In this document: positions 44,635-53,949 of the stretch, piece after piece
Position numbering within the stretch: the first letter of the stretch is position 1
Layout: the number at the start of each line of letters is the position of its first letter
Source of the DNA: Gammaproteobacteria bacterium
Lineage (GTDB): Bacteria; Pseudomonadota; Gammaproteobacteria; Arenicellales; JAJDZL01
Length of the DNA stretch: 64,000 nucleotides
Direction: 5' to 3'
Assembly: GCA_022823625.1 (NCBI GenBank)
Contig: JAJEHQ010000024.1
Coordinates: 62,001-126,000, forward strand
Made by a program: the position numbers and the translations under genes
The notes under the pieces: generated by a model
Database searches by the model: none
The model's input: only the letters and a program-made list of their open reading frames with translations
What the model was told of the DNA's origin: nothing

Positions 44635-44689
44635 CTCTCGTATCATCGAGAGCTTGGCAAACTTGGCGGCCAAATTCGACCGCCAAGTT
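44635..44689. repeat. Two adjacent inverted repeats between glnA and ntrB
   Basis: CTCTCG-TATCAT-CGAGAG (44635-44652) and AACTTGGCGG-10 bases-CCGCCAAGTT (44660-44669 with 44680-44689) are both perfect. Neither has a U-tract on the minus strand. They could be a partial terminator region that lowers ntrBC relative to glnA, a REP-like element, or a regulator site. Confidence 0.55.
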
Positions 44690-44772
44690 GTCCAGTAGTT
44701 TGCAGCCAGTCAGCGTCAGGTGTGATGCCGGTTTCGTTTACCGAAAATCGGCGATTCACCCTATTCGGACTG

Positions 44773-46221
44773 TTATCTGCTGTAGTACATCTCAAATTCA
44801 AGAGGATGTGTAACAAGCCGGATAGCCTTGACATCTTCATTCAAGAGTTCAATATAGGCATCTATGGCCGTATCAGTGAATACGCCACCTTCCTTCAGAA
44901 AATCACGGTCATTGTCCAGTGCAATGAGCGCCTGATTCAAGGATGGCGCGACGTGAGGAATTTCCCGTTCCTCGGCTGCGGTCAACTCATAAAGGTCGCC
45001 TTCCGCAGGTTCACCGGGATCAATCTGATTCTTTATTCCGTCAAGCCCCGCCATCAGCATGGCTGAAAAAGCAAGGTACGGGTTCGCCGTTGGATCCGGG
45101 AAACGGATCTCCACTCGTCTGGCAGCATCCGTGGTGAACGGAATTCGGCAGGATGCCGATCGGTTGTACGCGGAGTACTCCAAAAGAACGGGCGCTTCAT
45201 AGCCGGGTACCAACCGTTTGTAACTGTTGGTTGTCGGATTGGTGAACGCATTGAGCGCTTTGGCGTGCTTGAAAATTCCGCCAATGTACCACAAGGCTTC
45301 CTGACTCAGTCCGCAGTGCTGATCGCCTGCAAACATTGATTGACCATCCTTTATCAAAGACTGATGGACATGCATACCCGAGCCGTTATCGCCGACCAGT
45401 GGTTTCGGCATGAATGTAGCCGTGTATCCATGTGCATTTGCGACGTTTTTCACGCAATACTTGTAGATCTGCGTTCGGTCGGCCATTTTCACCAGTGTGT
45501 TGTACCGAATGCCAATCTCTGCCTGACCGGCTGTCCCGACCTCGTGGTGATGTTTTTCAACATCGGCGCCCATGTCGAGCATTGCCTGACACATGGCAGA
45601 GCGGATATCGGTAAAAGAGTCAATTGGCGGAACTGGGAAATACCCACCCTTGACGCGTGGCCGGTGTCCCAGATTCGGACCCGCATCATAATCCTGCTTG
45701 CTGTTCCATGCACCTTCATAGGAGTTAATTTCATAGAAGCAGCTTTCCATGTGGGTGCTCCATCGAACCCCGTCGAAGATAAAAAATTCAGGTTCAGGCC
45801 CGAAATAAGCAGTGTCAGCGATGCCGGATGTGGCAAGATAATCCTCAGCTTTCTGACCGATGCTTCTAGGGTCTTTTTCGTACCACTCGTCTTTGCCTGG
45901 GTTATAAATGCTGCAGCGGATAGCCACCGTCGTTTCCTGCAAGAACGGGTCAATGACACTGGCAGTGGGGTCCAAAATCATACACATATCTGATTCGTTA
46001 ATCGGCTGCCATCCCTGAATTGACGAACCATCAAACATGACCGGTTCATCAAACATTTTTTCTGAAAAGTTAGTAATCGGCCAGCTGAGTTGCTGCACCG
46101 TCCCTAAAGTATCTGTAAAGCGAAAGCTGACCCATTTTGCATCGCTGTCCCTAATCAGCTGCATTGTTTCCTCAACAGCTTTTGGATTGCGAATTGCGCG
46201 AATTGCATTTTCCACTGACAT
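44773..46221 (-). CDS. glnA: Glutamine synthetase type I
   Basis: 482 residues from the ATG 46221 with GGAGG eight bases upstream; the longer frame is noncoding leader. Motifs: MFDGSSIQGW, the latch and metal region DPFLQETTVAIRCSIYNPGK, HHHEVGTAGQAEIGIRYNTL, FMPKPLVGDNGSGMHVHQSL, the ATP-binding NPTTNSYKRLVPGYEAP and PTANPYLAFSAMLMAGLDGI. The adenylylation Tyr is in GDLYELTAAE, so regulation by GlnE is expected. It converts glutamate, ammonia and ATP to glutamine. A sigma-54 promoter and two NtrC-like sites lie upstream. Confidence 0.97.
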   Translation of the reverse strand: MSVENAIRAIRNPKAVEETMQLIRDSDAKWVSFRFTDTLGTVQQLSWPITNFSEKMFDEPVMFDGSSIQGWQPINESDMCMILDPTASVIDPFLQETTVAIRCSIYNPGKDEWYEKDPRSIGQKAEDYLATSGIADTAYFGPEPEFFIFDGVRWSTHMESCFYEINSYEGAWNSKQDYDAGPNLGHRPRVKGGYFPVPPIDSFTDIRSAMCQAMLDMGADVEKHHHEVGTAGQAEIGIRYNTLVKMADRTQIYKYCVKNVANAHGYTATFMPKPLVGDNGSGMHVHQSLIKDGQSMFAGDQHCGLSQEALWYIGGIFKHAKALNAFTNPTTNSYKRLVPGYEAPVLLEYSAYNRSASCRIPFTTDAARRVEIRFPDPTANPYLAFSAMLMAGLDGIKNQIDPGEPAEGDLYELTAAEEREIPHVAPSLNQALIALDNDRDFLKEGGVFTDTAIDAYIELLNEDVKAIRLVTHPLEFEMYYSR

Positions 46222-46265
46222 TAGATATTCCTCCAAGAATTTAAAATGAACTACATCCTGTTTAC

Positions 46266-46281
46266 AGCAATTTCCATGCCA
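46266..46281 (-). promoter_or_regulatory. Sigma-54 (-24/-12) promoter of glnA
   Basis: On the minus strand this reads TGGCATG-GAAA-TTGCT, matching the consensus TGGCAYR-N4-TTGCW with the invariant GG and GC at the right spacing. It lies 45 bp before the glnA ATG, leaving a leader of about 30 bases. The neighbouring ntrBC genes encode its activator. Confidence 0.8.
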
Positions 46282-46318
46282 GCGCAAAGGGAGATTTGCT
46301 GGGAAATTGCTTAACAAA

Positions 46319-46341
46319 ACGCGCGATTATAGTGCGCGTTG
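46319..46341. promoter_or_regulatory. NtrC-like enhancer site 1 of glnA
   Basis: GCGCGATTATAGTGCGC is a near-palindrome with outer AAC/GTT arms, centred about 57 bp upstream of the -24/-12 element. It resembles the NtrC site TGCACYATWWTRGTGCA in spacing and symmetry; the outer half sites are GCGC. Confidence 0.55.
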
Positions 46342-46350
46342 ATCATTGAA

Positions 46351-46367
46351 TGCACCTAGATGGCGCG
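46351..46367. promoter_or_regulatory. NtrC-like enhancer site 2 of glnA
   Basis: TGCACC-TAGAT-GGCGCG matches the NtrC consensus TGCACC-N5-GGTGCA at 10 of 12 specified bases. Its centre is about 29 bp from site 1, close to three helical turns, so cooperative binding is plausible. Confidence 0.6.
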
Positions 46368-46430
46368 TGATGGCGTTAGTTGGTTGAAGGCAGTCTTAAC
46401 CCGACGTATGGAATGCGGTGGTTATTTGAG

Positions 46431-46667
46431 TTAGGAATCGCAAATCTGCAATTGAACTATGGCTTCATCGCCTACATTCTTGGCTGAGATAAGTTTGTGA
46501 CCGTGCACGCGACACCAGGCAGGAATATCCACCAGTGCGCCTGGATCAGTACACAACACCTCCAGAATTTGACCATTTTCCAATTCGCTGACAGCCTGCT
46601 GAGTACGGATGACAGGCATCGGGCAAATCAGATTCCTGGCATCCAGGGTCTGGTCTATACGTACCAT
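46431..46667 (-). CDS. TusA-family sulfurtransferase
   Basis: 78-residue small protein with the TusA/SirA fold: LDARNLICPMPVIRTQQAVSEL, where Cys in CPMPV carries the persulfide. TusA proteins pass sulfur to tRNA thiolases, molybdenum cofactor enzymes or sulfur oxidation enzymes. Its start codon lies inside the end of the PP-loop thiolase gene (13-base overlap), so the two are translationally coupled and probably partners. Confidence 0.88.
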   Translation of the reverse strand: MVRIDQTLDARNLICPMPVIRTQQAVSELENGQILEVLCTDPGALVDIPAWCRVHGHKLISAKNVGDEAIVQLQICDS

Positions 46668-47698
46668 TGCTGTTGTACTTCTACGGGCTGCATGGGTGCG
46701 ACTGATAGCATACGCTGCTGACCATTTTTGTCGGTGAACTGAACATCGACTTTCTCAGCGCTTCGCGAACTTCCAAATCGTGCGACAAGACGTGCTGCCA
46801 GTTCAACATCGCGACCCTGAATCGGACCATCAATTAAACTCAATGGACCGGAGTGACTGGTGATGGACAGGTGTGCAAATTTTGACCGATATCCGCGCAG
46901 GTATTGGGTTTCACCGGCATCACGTGCAATAATCAGTTTCCAATCGGTACCTGGACGCATGTGTCGGCCCACTTTGAGCAACATGATGTCGTCGAATTCG
47001 TAATCTTTGTTTTCTCGATGGTTCCAGAAATCTTGAAGTTTCCGGGAGTAAGATTCATCGGTCAAGAAACAGCAGCCGCCGGCGGGTTGTGCATAGTCTT
47101 CGATACCAAACTCTTCCGCCAGCGATATCTGGACGTGACGTCCCCGACCTGCAATGCCGTATAGTCTTTCCCGGTCTACCCAACCAGCTCTTTCCGGCAG
47201 CGTTTCCGGGAGTAGTTTGGCACTTAGGGGTCGAAGCAGACGGTCAAATGCACCAGATTCTCTGGCGACCACAGGAAACGTGCTGCGTCTTTGTGATTTT
47301 GGGCGCTGTCCAAGCACTTCTCCAGTAATGATGAAATCAAACCCATTTTGCTCCATCCATTCTCTCGCCTTGCCGACCATGAACCCCTTGCAGTCTAAGC
47401 AGGGATTCAGATGTGCGCCATATCCGTGCTTCGGATTGAGAACAATTTCTTTATAGGGTTCAATTGCTTCAATGATATGCAGTTTGATACCAATCTGTTC
47501 GGCAGACCATAAAGCATTGTTTCGCTTTTGTCGATTCTTGTCTCGATTACGTATGGCATGGGTATGACCTTCCACACAAAATCCGGTGAAAATATTCAAC
47601 CCTTCAACATGAATTCCTTGCTCTAGCATGAGACGGGCAGCCAGCATGGAGTCAAGGCCACCTGATATCAGAGCGATTGCTTTTCGTTTTACTGCCAT
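46655..47698 (-). CDS. PP-loop ATPase with NFACT-R-like tail, predicted RNA thiolase
   Basis: 347 residues from the ATG 47698 (GGGAC seven bases upstream). Residues about 6-25 hold the PP-loop ALISGGLDSMLAARLM, as in ThiI, MnmA and TtcA. HLNPCLDCKGFMVGKAREWM and AGGCCFLTDESYSRKL hold conserved-looking Cys. The C-terminal 120 residues (DIMLLKVGRHMRPGTDWKLIIARDAGETQYL) resemble the NFACT-R (DUF814) domain, linked in comparative work to RNA thiolation. I infer that it adenylates a uridine in RNA and inserts sulfur supplied by the overlapping TusA. It is not standard MnmA or ThiI (no THUMP domain). The RNA target is unknown. Confidence 0.75.
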   Translation of the reverse strand: MAVKRKAIALISGGLDSMLAARLMLEQGIHVEGLNIFTGFCVEGHTHAIRNRDKNRQKRNNALWSAEQIGIKLHIIEAIEPYKEIVLNPKHGYGAHLNPCLDCKGFMVGKAREWMEQNGFDFIITGEVLGQRPKSQRRSTFPVVARESGAFDRLLRPLSAKLLPETLPERAGWVDRERLYGIAGRGRHVQISLAEEFGIEDYAQPAGGCCFLTDESYSRKLQDFWNHRENKDYEFDDIMLLKVGRHMRPGTDWKLIIARDAGETQYLRGYRSKFAHLSITSHSGPLSLIDGPIQGRDVELAARLVARFGSSRSAEKVDVQFTDKNGQQRMLSVAPMQPVEVQQQWYV

Positions 47699-48137
47699 TT
47701 GTCCCTGATTGAAGTCAGTAAAGTACGCGGAAATGATATTGCTTAGTGTAGTCAAATCTGATAAGTTTTTTTAGGGTCTCACAGATAAGAGACTTAATAC
47801 CCTTGTCTCCAGTCGCATTTGCGTGCCTGAATCGTTGATGCTTATGTGGTGGCCGAAGTTGAGCCGGATGCGCTGTTTGACTTTACCGTCGGCTCGTTAG
47901 TTGCTGACCAGACGGATGTTGTAGCGGGGTGCGCCGTATTTGTCGGTACCAGTTTTGGTTTATCTGGCGAAGATGGGAGTAATTTACGGGACAGGGGAAG
48001 GCCAGTGGAGTCAATATCTAAAAGATTGGCACTACAATTACGCCAATAACCGACCGAATCAGGATTGAAATAACTCGAAAAGGAGCGAAATCAGGAAATT
48101 GCTGATTTCAGTAGCGGTAGAAATGTTAGTGATTGGC
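47699..48137. other. 439-bp region without a convincing gene
   Basis: A 67-codon plus-strand frame (47846-48049) has no Shine-Dalgarno and no recognisable product. An 8-bp stem hairpin GAAATCAG-GAAATTG-CTGATTTC (48088-48110) lies 27 bases past the vapC stop; without a T-run on the minus strand it is at best a weak terminator. A GTCTC...GAGAC repeat occurs at 47775-47792. Confidence 0.4.
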
Positions 48138-48548
48138 TCAGAGCCAATTTTCTAATTTCAACCCATCAAAGTTCTGAAAGTCTCTTTTGTTTAACGTAAC
48201 CAGAATCAGATTCTTGGAGAAGGCAACAGCTGCAATCTGACTGTCAGCAAATGAGGGTGTCAAACCAGTGGAAACTAATCGTGCCCGTTCACGCGCCTGC
48301 CATTCTGCAGCGACCCAGTCGTATTCCAGAATCGGAATACAATTCAGCACAACATCTTCAAGGTAGTGTTCGATTGTTTCTCGCCGGCTAGACTGCTCAA
48401 GTCGGAAACATTCAAGCAGCAGTTCGTGCCAGACCAGATTAGGAATTGCGATTTCGTATTGATGTTCCTTTAAGCGCAGGACAATGCTTACGTTTGGTTC
48501 CTGTCGCAACGGTTCCGAAACAGTATTCGCATCCAGCAAATATTTCAC
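48138..48548 (-). CDS. VapC-type PIN-domain toxin
   Basis: 136-residue predicted RNase toxin. The acidic PIN residues are in place: Asp in MKYLLDANTVSEPLR, Glu in VWHELLLECF, and Asp in TPSFADSQIAAVAFSKNLILVTLNKRDF. Length is complete. It follows its antitoxin by three bases. VapC toxins cleave tRNA or rRNA when the antitoxin is degraded. Confidence 0.9.
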   Translation of the reverse strand: MKYLLDANTVSEPLRQEPNVSIVLRLKEHQYEIAIPNLVWHELLLECFRLEQSSRRETIEHYLEDVVLNCIPILEYDWVAAEWQARERARLVSTGLTPSFADSQIAAVAFSKNLILVTLNKRDFQNFDGLKLENWL

Positions 48549-48551
48549 CGA

Positions 48552-48833
48552 TTAGAGATGAATTTCTCGGCCTGCAGTTGCTTCTCGCACATTGCTGAAC
48601 AACTCATCGGGGTTAAGATCAAGATCAATTAGGTTAGAGGTTTTCCTGAAATTCCGATACGCGGTTGCAAAGTCACCATGAGTTGATTTAAGTAGTTTGA
48701 ATGCCTTAACGCTAATCAACATTGCTACCGGTTCGCCTCTACGAGTCAGTTCAACTTCTTCGCCGTTTTCGGCTTCACGAATAATCGTTGGCAAGTTGCG
48801 GCGCGCATCGGCGATCGAATATCGATTTGTCAT
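48552..48833 (-). CDS. Phd/YefM-type antitoxin of the VapC toxin
   Basis: 93 residues starting at the ATG 48833 (MTNRYSIADARRNLPTIIREAENGEEVELTRRGEPVAML), the DNA-binding Phd fold, followed by a tail that should wrap the toxin. The frame is open to 48866 but that adds only a nonconserved leader. It is immediately upstream of the toxin and probably represses the pair. Confidence 0.87.
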   Translation of the reverse strand: MTNRYSIADARRNLPTIIREAENGEEVELTRRGEPVAMLISVKAFKLLKSTHGDFATAYRNFRKTSNLIDLDLNPDELFSNVREATAGREIHL

Positions 48834-49205
48834 TGGTTTATTTGAGATGTTCATCTTAAAGTACATTATCTCAGAATTCGCGAAGGTGTGGATGGTGCCG
48901 ATTGCCTGCGTCAGCCGTGCGCGGCACTCGGGATTGACTTACAAAGTCCACTACTGGGCATGTCGGACGATCTGACCGGCCTTTGCGTAGTAGCGCCAGC
49001 GTACCGTGATGACGCGGGGTCTGCCACAATTCTTGGGTAGCATTGCCACTCTTTCAGACAAAAATCAATCAGGTCGTGTCAGGTATAATTTTCATTGTCG
49101 ATAAACACAATCACAGCGTTTCGCACCCTCGTTTGGACTATTCAGGCAGTTCGACAAATATCTGCTAGTATGTCTTTCTGTTGCTTCTACACGCGTAAGT
49201 AACCT
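48834..49205. other. 372-bp gap before glyQS
   Basis: Divergent region between the antitoxin and glyQS. A GC-rich patch occurs at 48908-48980. No tRNA, T-box-like leader or gene was recognised. An in-frame TAA (49200-49202) immediately precedes the glyQS TTG start. Confidence 0.4.
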
Positions 49206-52200
49206 TTGAACTTCCAGCAAATCATTTCCGCTCTCAATCATTACTGGGGAGAGCAGGGCTGCGTTATTTTGCAACCCTATGACATGGAAGTTGGCGCCGG
49301 CACATTTCACCCGGCAACATTTCTCGGCGCGGTTGGCCCGGAACCCGCCCGCTCAGCTTACGTTCAGCCATCGAGACGACCAACTGATGGCCGTTATGGT
49401 GATAATCCCAACAGGCTGCAGCACTATTTCCAGTACCAGGTTGTACTAAAACCCTCGCCGGTTGATTTCCAAGATCTTTATCTGGGATCACTCAAATCAC
49501 TCGGTATCGCCCCATTGCTAGACGACATTCGGTTCGTAGAGGATGACTGGGAATCCCCAACACTGGGAGCATGGGGCCTGGGCTGGGAGGTCTGGCTAAA
49601 TGGCATGGAAATTACCCAGGTCACTTACTTTCAACAGGTTGGAGGGCTGGAATGCCGACCGGTAACTGGAGAAATTACCTATGGACTTGAACGGATTGCC
49701 ATGTATGTTCAAGGTGTCGACAGCATTTTTGACCTCGTTTGGAACGATGATGTCAGCTATGGCGACCTCTACCATCAAAATGAATACGAGCAGTCCAAAT
49801 ACAATTTTGAGACAGCCGACACGGAAACCCTGTTCCATCAGTTCAATGCTGCAGAAGCGGCCTGTAATTCACTGACTGAAATTGATTTACCACTGCCTGC
49901 CTATGAACAGGTGCTGAAAGCGTCTCATCTGTTCAACCTGTTGGATTCAAGACGAACGATTGGGGTAACTGAACGAGCTGTTTATATTGGTCGGGTGCGC
50001 GCCCTCGCTCGTAATGTTGCACTTTGCTATTACGAGAGCCGTGAGTCAAAGAACTTTCCGCGGCTTCGAGAACCTGCAGTTAAATTAGCTAGTGAATCAA
50101 ACCCTGATTCCATACTACCTGCTGATGTTTCAGATACCGCATCAATGCCACTGTTGTTTGAATTGGGCACCGAAGAACTTCCACCGCAAGCAGTCTCCAA
50201 ACTTGGTCAAGCGCTTGAAATTGAACTTAAGCGCGAACTTGTACAAACTGGATTGATTGAATCAGTTGATGCGGCATCAAATTGGTATGCGACACCCCGT
50301 AGAATTGCAGTCATCATTGAAAATGTTCTGACTCGCAGTCAGGATATAGAGAAAGTCAAGCGGGGTCCATCTCTAGAGCGGGCGTTCGAGCAGGATGGTT
50401 CACCTTCGAAGGCAGCACATGGGTTCGCAAAAGGTTGTGGCGTTACCGTTCAGGATCTCGATACACTGGAAAATGAGTCAGGTAAGTTTTTGGCCTACCG
50501 GTATAAGGAATTCGGTAAATCGGCCCAGGAAATGATTCCCAGATGTGCAGAGTCTGCTCTGTCTCGATTGCCAATTCCAAAGCGCATGCGTTGGGGAGAT
50601 TTCAGTCACGAGTTTGTTCGTCCTGTCCACTGGGTGGTGATAATGCATGGGAATCATGTCATTCCCTGTCAACTCCTGACTATTGAATCAGGTTCGTTGA
50701 CATTCGGACATCGATTTCACGCTTCTGATCCCATTCAGCTTAAAGAAGCAGGAAGCTACGCAACCGTGCTATTGGAACAAGGACGTGTAATGGCAGATCG
50801 GTCTGAACGCAAACAGACAATTCAGAATCAGTTGCGAGAGCTGGAAAATCGTTTCCAGGGAACTGCCATGAAGGATGATGATTTGCTGGATGAAGTTACC
50901 GACCTGGTGGAGTGGCCATTTGCGTTTTGCGGCACTTTCAGCACCGAGTTTCTGAAGTTGCCGCCTGAGGTTCTGATCTCATCCATGCGAAAACACCAAA
51001 AGTACTTTCCTGTATTTGATGAAAAGGGAGTCTTACAGCCAAAATTCTTCGCGGTTGCAAATATTGCACCTACGAATGAAGAGCGGGCAAACAGAATTGT
51101 TGTTGGCAATGAACGGGTCCTTCGGGCGCGGCTTTCTGATGCCAAATTCTTTTATGAGCAGGATTGCAAGAAACCGCTGCAGGACATGCTGCCTGGCTTG
51201 CAGCATCTGGTATTTCACCGCAAGCTCGGCTCCTATTCCGAAAAGTCTGAGCGCATCCAAATGTTGGCAGTTCGTATTGCCGATCAGGTGTTTACTGCGA
51301 GTGACAACTTTCGAGACGCATCACGACTTGCAAAAGCCGACTTGGTTAGTGAGATGGTCGGGGAATTTCCAGAACTGCAAGGCATTATGGGACGATATTA
51401 CGCAAAGCTCGATGGTTATCCAGATAGCGTCTGTCGTGCAGTTCAGGAACACTACATGCCAGTATCAGCTGCAGGTGAGTTGCCTGAAACGGATGTCGGA
51501 ATAGTTGTCGCAATTGCCGACCGGATTGACTCACTTGTCGGACTCACGAGTGCAGGCGAAGTTGCTAAAGGTGACCGTGACCCATTTTCATTGCGGCGCA
51601 TGGCACTGGCGGTCCTTTGCATCATCATTGAGCGCAATCTGAATCTGGATCTCCGACACGTATTGCAAATCTCGGCAAATATCTATCAGGAACAGGCGGA
51701 AGATTCGAAAATTGCTGATGCGCAGATTCCAACGAAAGATGACTTGACGCATATTTTTGAATTTATGCTCGAACGATTACGGCACTACTATCTGGAGCAA
51801 GGTTATGCCACGGATGAATTCAATGCGGTCATAGAACTCAAACCCAGTAGTCCTTTGGAAATTGAAAAAAGAATGAAGGCTGTGAGAAGCTTTCGGGAAA
51901 TGCCAGAGTATTCCGACTTAATTGCTGCGAACAAGCGGATTCGCAATATATTGAATCACGTAGACACCTTGAATGCTCGAGAAGTTGATTCCGACCGGCT
52001 GCAGGAACCGGCTGAAGTAGCACTGTATAACAAAGCGAAGCACCTTGCTGTGGAGGTTGAATCGCTAAGGGTGTCCTTCGGTTTTGATGCGATTCTTCGC
52101 ATGCTTGCTCAGCTCAGAGATCCAATCGATGATCTTTTCGACACTGTAATGGTGATGGATGAGAATATTGAACTCAGAGAAAATCGTATCGCTTTGGTCG

Positions 52201-52271
52201 GCTACGTCTACAACTTATTCTGCAAGGTGGCAGATCTGTCAAAACTTCAATCATCAAAGGACAAGTCATGA
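49206..52271 (+). CDS. glyQS: Glycyl-tRNA synthetase, fused alpha and beta subunits
   Basis: 1021-residue single chain. Residues 1 to about 300 are GlyQ ([57 protein letters not shown], with class II motif 2 and motif 3 [25 protein letters not shown]). After a short linker, GlyS begins at M314 ([17 protein letters not shown]) and runs to the anticodon-binding domain ([38 protein letters not shown]). Most gammaproteobacteria use two genes; a fusion is known in chlamydiae and a few others. The start is TTG, forced by an in-frame stop six bases upstream. The stop overlaps the MazG-like gene (ATGA). Confidence 0.95.
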   Translation: MNFQQIISALNHYWGEQGCVILQPYDMEVGAGTFHPATFLGAVGPEPARSAYVQPSRRPTDGRYGDNPNRLQHYFQYQVVLKPSPVDFQDLYLGSLKSLGIAPLLDDIRFVEDDWESPTLGAWGLGWEVWLNGMEITQVTYFQQVGGLECRPVTGEITYGLERIAMYVQGVDSIFDLVWNDDVSYGDLYHQNEYEQSKYNFETADTETLFHQFNAAEAACNSLTEIDLPLPAYEQVLKASHLFNLLDSRRTIGVTERAVYIGRVRALARNVALCYYESRESKNFPRLREPAVKLASESNPDSILPADVSDTASMPLLFELGTEELPPQAVSKLGQALEIELKRELVQTGLIESVDAASNWYATPRRIAVIIENVLTRSQDIEKVKRGPSLERAFEQDGSPSKAAHGFAKGCGVTVQDLDTLENESGKFLAYRYKEFGKSAQEMIPRCAESALSRLPIPKRMRWGDFSHEFVRPVHWVVIMHGNHVIPCQLLTIESGSLTFGHRFHASDPIQLKEAGSYATVLLEQGRVMADRSERKQTIQNQLRELENRFQGTAMKDDDLLDEVTDLVEWPFAFCGTFSTEFLKLPPEVLISSMRKHQKYFPVFDEKGVLQPKFFAVANIAPTNEERANRIVVGNERVLRARLSDAKFFYEQDCKKPLQDMLPGLQHLVFHRKLGSYSEKSERIQMLAVRIADQVFTASDNFRDASRLAKADLVSEMVGEFPELQGIMGRYYAKLDGYPDSVCRAVQEHYMPVSAAGELPETDVGIVVAIADRIDSLVGLTSAGEVAKGDRDPFSLRRMALAVLCIIIERNLNLDLRHVLQISANIYQEQAEDSKIADAQIPTKDDLTHIFEFMLERLRHYYLEQGYATDEFNAVIELKPSSPLEIEKRMKAVRSFREMPEYSDLIAANKRIRNILNHVDTLNAREVDSDRLQEPAEVALYNKAKHLAVEVESLRVSFGFDAILRMLAQLRDPIDDLFDTVMVMDENIELRENRIALVGYVYNLFCKVADLSKLQSSKDKS

Positions 52272-52609
52272 ACCGCGATTCATATGACGAAATGCTGTCT
52301 GCTGTGCAGGACTTTCACAAAAAACACGATATGCAAAATACCGGTGGGCATGATCTCAAATTTCGAATCGCGCTGATGTGTGAAGAGTTGGGTGAAGTGG
52401 CCGCTGCAGTTACGAAAGGACAGGGTTCCGAAAAAATCGCTGAAGAGTGCGCAGATCTCTTGATATTGCTGCTTGGAACATCAATCGCTGCAAAGTTTGA
52501 TTTGAATCAGGCATTTTGGCAGAAAATGGAAAAAATCCAGCAAAGAAAGGGCAGGATAATTGACGGCACGTTACGAGTATCCGATTTCGATCTTAAGTCG
52601 AGCAGTTAA
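52268..52609 (+). CDS. MazG-like nucleotide pyrophosphohydrolase
   Basis: 113-residue all-alpha NTP pyrophosphatase. The metal-binding signature is [15 protein letters not shown]...[16 protein letters not shown] (ExxE...ExxD). It would hydrolyse (deoxy)nucleoside triphosphates to monophosphates, perhaps for house-cleaning. Its ATG overlaps the glyQS stop and plsC follows 21 bases later. In relatives the position between glyS and plsC usually holds gmhB, which is absent here. Confidence 0.83.
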   Translation: MNRDSYDEMLSAVQDFHKKHDMQNTGGHDLKFRIALMCEELGEVAAAVTKGQGSEKIAEECADLLILLLGTSIAAKFDLNQAFWQKMEKIQQRKGRIIDGTLRVSDFDLKSSS

Positions 52610-52630
52610 CCGGATGAAAAATTCGGAATA

Positions 52631-53380
52631 TTGTCCGTTAAAGCTCCGCGTATCACGATGATCAGGCTTCGATCAATTCTCTTTATGACTCTCTTGATCT
52701 TGCTGACGCTGGTATATTGGCCAGTGGCTGTCGCAGTTTATTTCTGTGAACCGCATTTTCGCTCGCGCGTCATTGGTGGTTGGGCACACGCCAACATCTG
52801 GCTGTTGAAGGTGATATGTGGATTGCGTCACGAAGTTGAGGGACTTGAAACCCTTCCGGATCAGCCGGCAGTTATCTTTTCCAAACATCAGTCCGCTTGG
52901 GAAACAATTGCTTATCAGACAATTTTCCCAGCACAAGCCTGGGTGTTGAAGCGATCTTTACTCTATATCCCATTCTTTGGCTGGGGACTCGCTGCAACAC
53001 ATCCGATCAAAATTGACAGAGCTACTGTTAGAAAGGCACTTGAACAGGTTGTTAAGCAAGGAATTGAGGTCTTAAAGGAAGGTCGCTGGGTTGTTGTGTT
53101 TCCAGAAGGTACTCGAATTCCACCAGGTGAGCACGGTACCTATCACGCCAGTGCTTCGTTACTTGCAGTTCGTGCCGGTGCACCACTGGTGCCAGTGGCA
53201 CACAATGCTGGTGATTTTTGGCAGCGTCGGGCACTTACCAAACGTCCCGGTGTCATTCGCGTCAGAATCGGTGAGCCCATTTACCCAGAACGAATGAAAC
53301 CCAGGGAAATGAACCAGCAGGCTGAAGCATGGATTCGAAAGACGATGCCGGAAATCAGCGACGCTTACTCTTCGGAATGA
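52631..53380 (+). CDS. plsC: 1-acyl-sn-glycerol-3-phosphate acyltransferase
   Basis: 249-residue inner-membrane enzyme making phosphatidic acid. An N-terminal membrane helix (SILFMTLLILLTLVYWPVAVAVYF) is followed by the acyltransferase motif I FSKHQSAWETIAYQ (the HX4E form, common in gammaproteobacterial PlsC), then motif III VVVFPEGTRIPPGEHG and motif IV PLVPVAHNAG. Start codon: the frame opens with TTG 52631; ATG 52658 (MIRLRSILFM) is possible. It is the third gene of glyQS-mazG-plsC; the IS1595-like element begins 26 bp after its stop. Confidence 0.92.
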   Translation: MSVKAPRITMIRLRSILFMTLLILLTLVYWPVAVAVYFCEPHFRSRVIGGWAHANIWLLKVICGLRHEVEGLETLPDQPAVIFSKHQSAWETIAYQTIFPAQAWVLKRSLLYIPFFGWGLAATHPIKIDRATVRKALEQVVKQGIEVLKEGRWVVVFPEGTRIPPGEHGTYHASASLLAVRAGAPLVPVAHNAGDFWQRRALTKRPGVIRVRIGEPIYPERMKPREMNQQAEAWIRKTMPEISDAYSSE

Positions 53381-53398
53381 GTTCGATTTTGAACGAAT

Positions 53399-53406
53399 TT
53401 ATATAC
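53399..53406. repeat. Left target-site duplication and inverted end
   Basis: TTATATAC adjoins the left inverted end. A second GTCACATT copy at 53456-53463 lies just inside the left end and may be a subterminal transposase site. Confidence 0.6.
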
Positions 53407-53490
53407 GAAAGTCACATTTTGACTTGATTTAGCCAGCGTGATTGTTTATACTATAGTCACATTCGACGCTATGGGAGACGAATAATAGTT

Positions 53491-53940
53491 TTGAAAAGAG
53501 CGCTAGGAAAATCGTGTCGAAAGGGTATGACGCTTGTTCAGTTAAACAATTTGTTCCCTAATGATGAAAAGGCTCGTGAGTGGTTTGAAAAGCTGATATG
53601 GCCGGATGGCCCAAAGTGTCCTTATTGCGGTTCTGAGGATGTTCAGAGCAACATCAAGCATCATTCCATGACTCATCGTTGCAGGGTTAAGGGATGCGAT
53701 GGCAAGAAGAAGATGTTCTCTTTGAAGATTGGCACGGTCATGCAGGGTTCAAAGCTCGGTTATCAAGATTGGGCAATCGCTATCTATCTTCTGACTACCA
53801 GCCTTAAAGCCGTCTCCAGTATGAAGTTGCACCGAGACATTGGCGTTACGCAAAAGACAGCGTGGCATCTGGCGCACCGTCTCCGCAAAGCCCACGAACT
53901 CGACAATACCGAACTAGTCTCTGGCTTTGATGCAGGCTAA
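53491..53940 (+). pseudogene. Truncated IS1595-family transposase (zinc ribbon and HTH only)
   Basis: 149 codons remain of about 300. The frame opens at TTG 53491, but ATG 53527 (MTLVQLNNLFPNDEKAREWF) is the family-like start. The zinc ribbon CPYCGSEDV...HRCRVKGC, MFSLKIGTVMQGSKLGYQDWAIAIYLLTTS and the helix-turn-helix SSMKLHRDIGVTQKTAWHLAHRLRKAHE match IS1595-type transposases. The frame stops at GFDAG just where the first catalytic Asp of the DDE domain would follow. The methyltransferase start is nine bases later, as if the R-M genes replaced the 3' half. Confidence 0.82.
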
Positions 53941-53949
53941 ACTGTTAGC

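Noticed and set aside
47846-48049. 67-codon plus-strand frame next to the PP-loop gene
   Set aside because: No Shine-Dalgarno, no recognisable domain, and no partner; kept only as part of a gene-free region.
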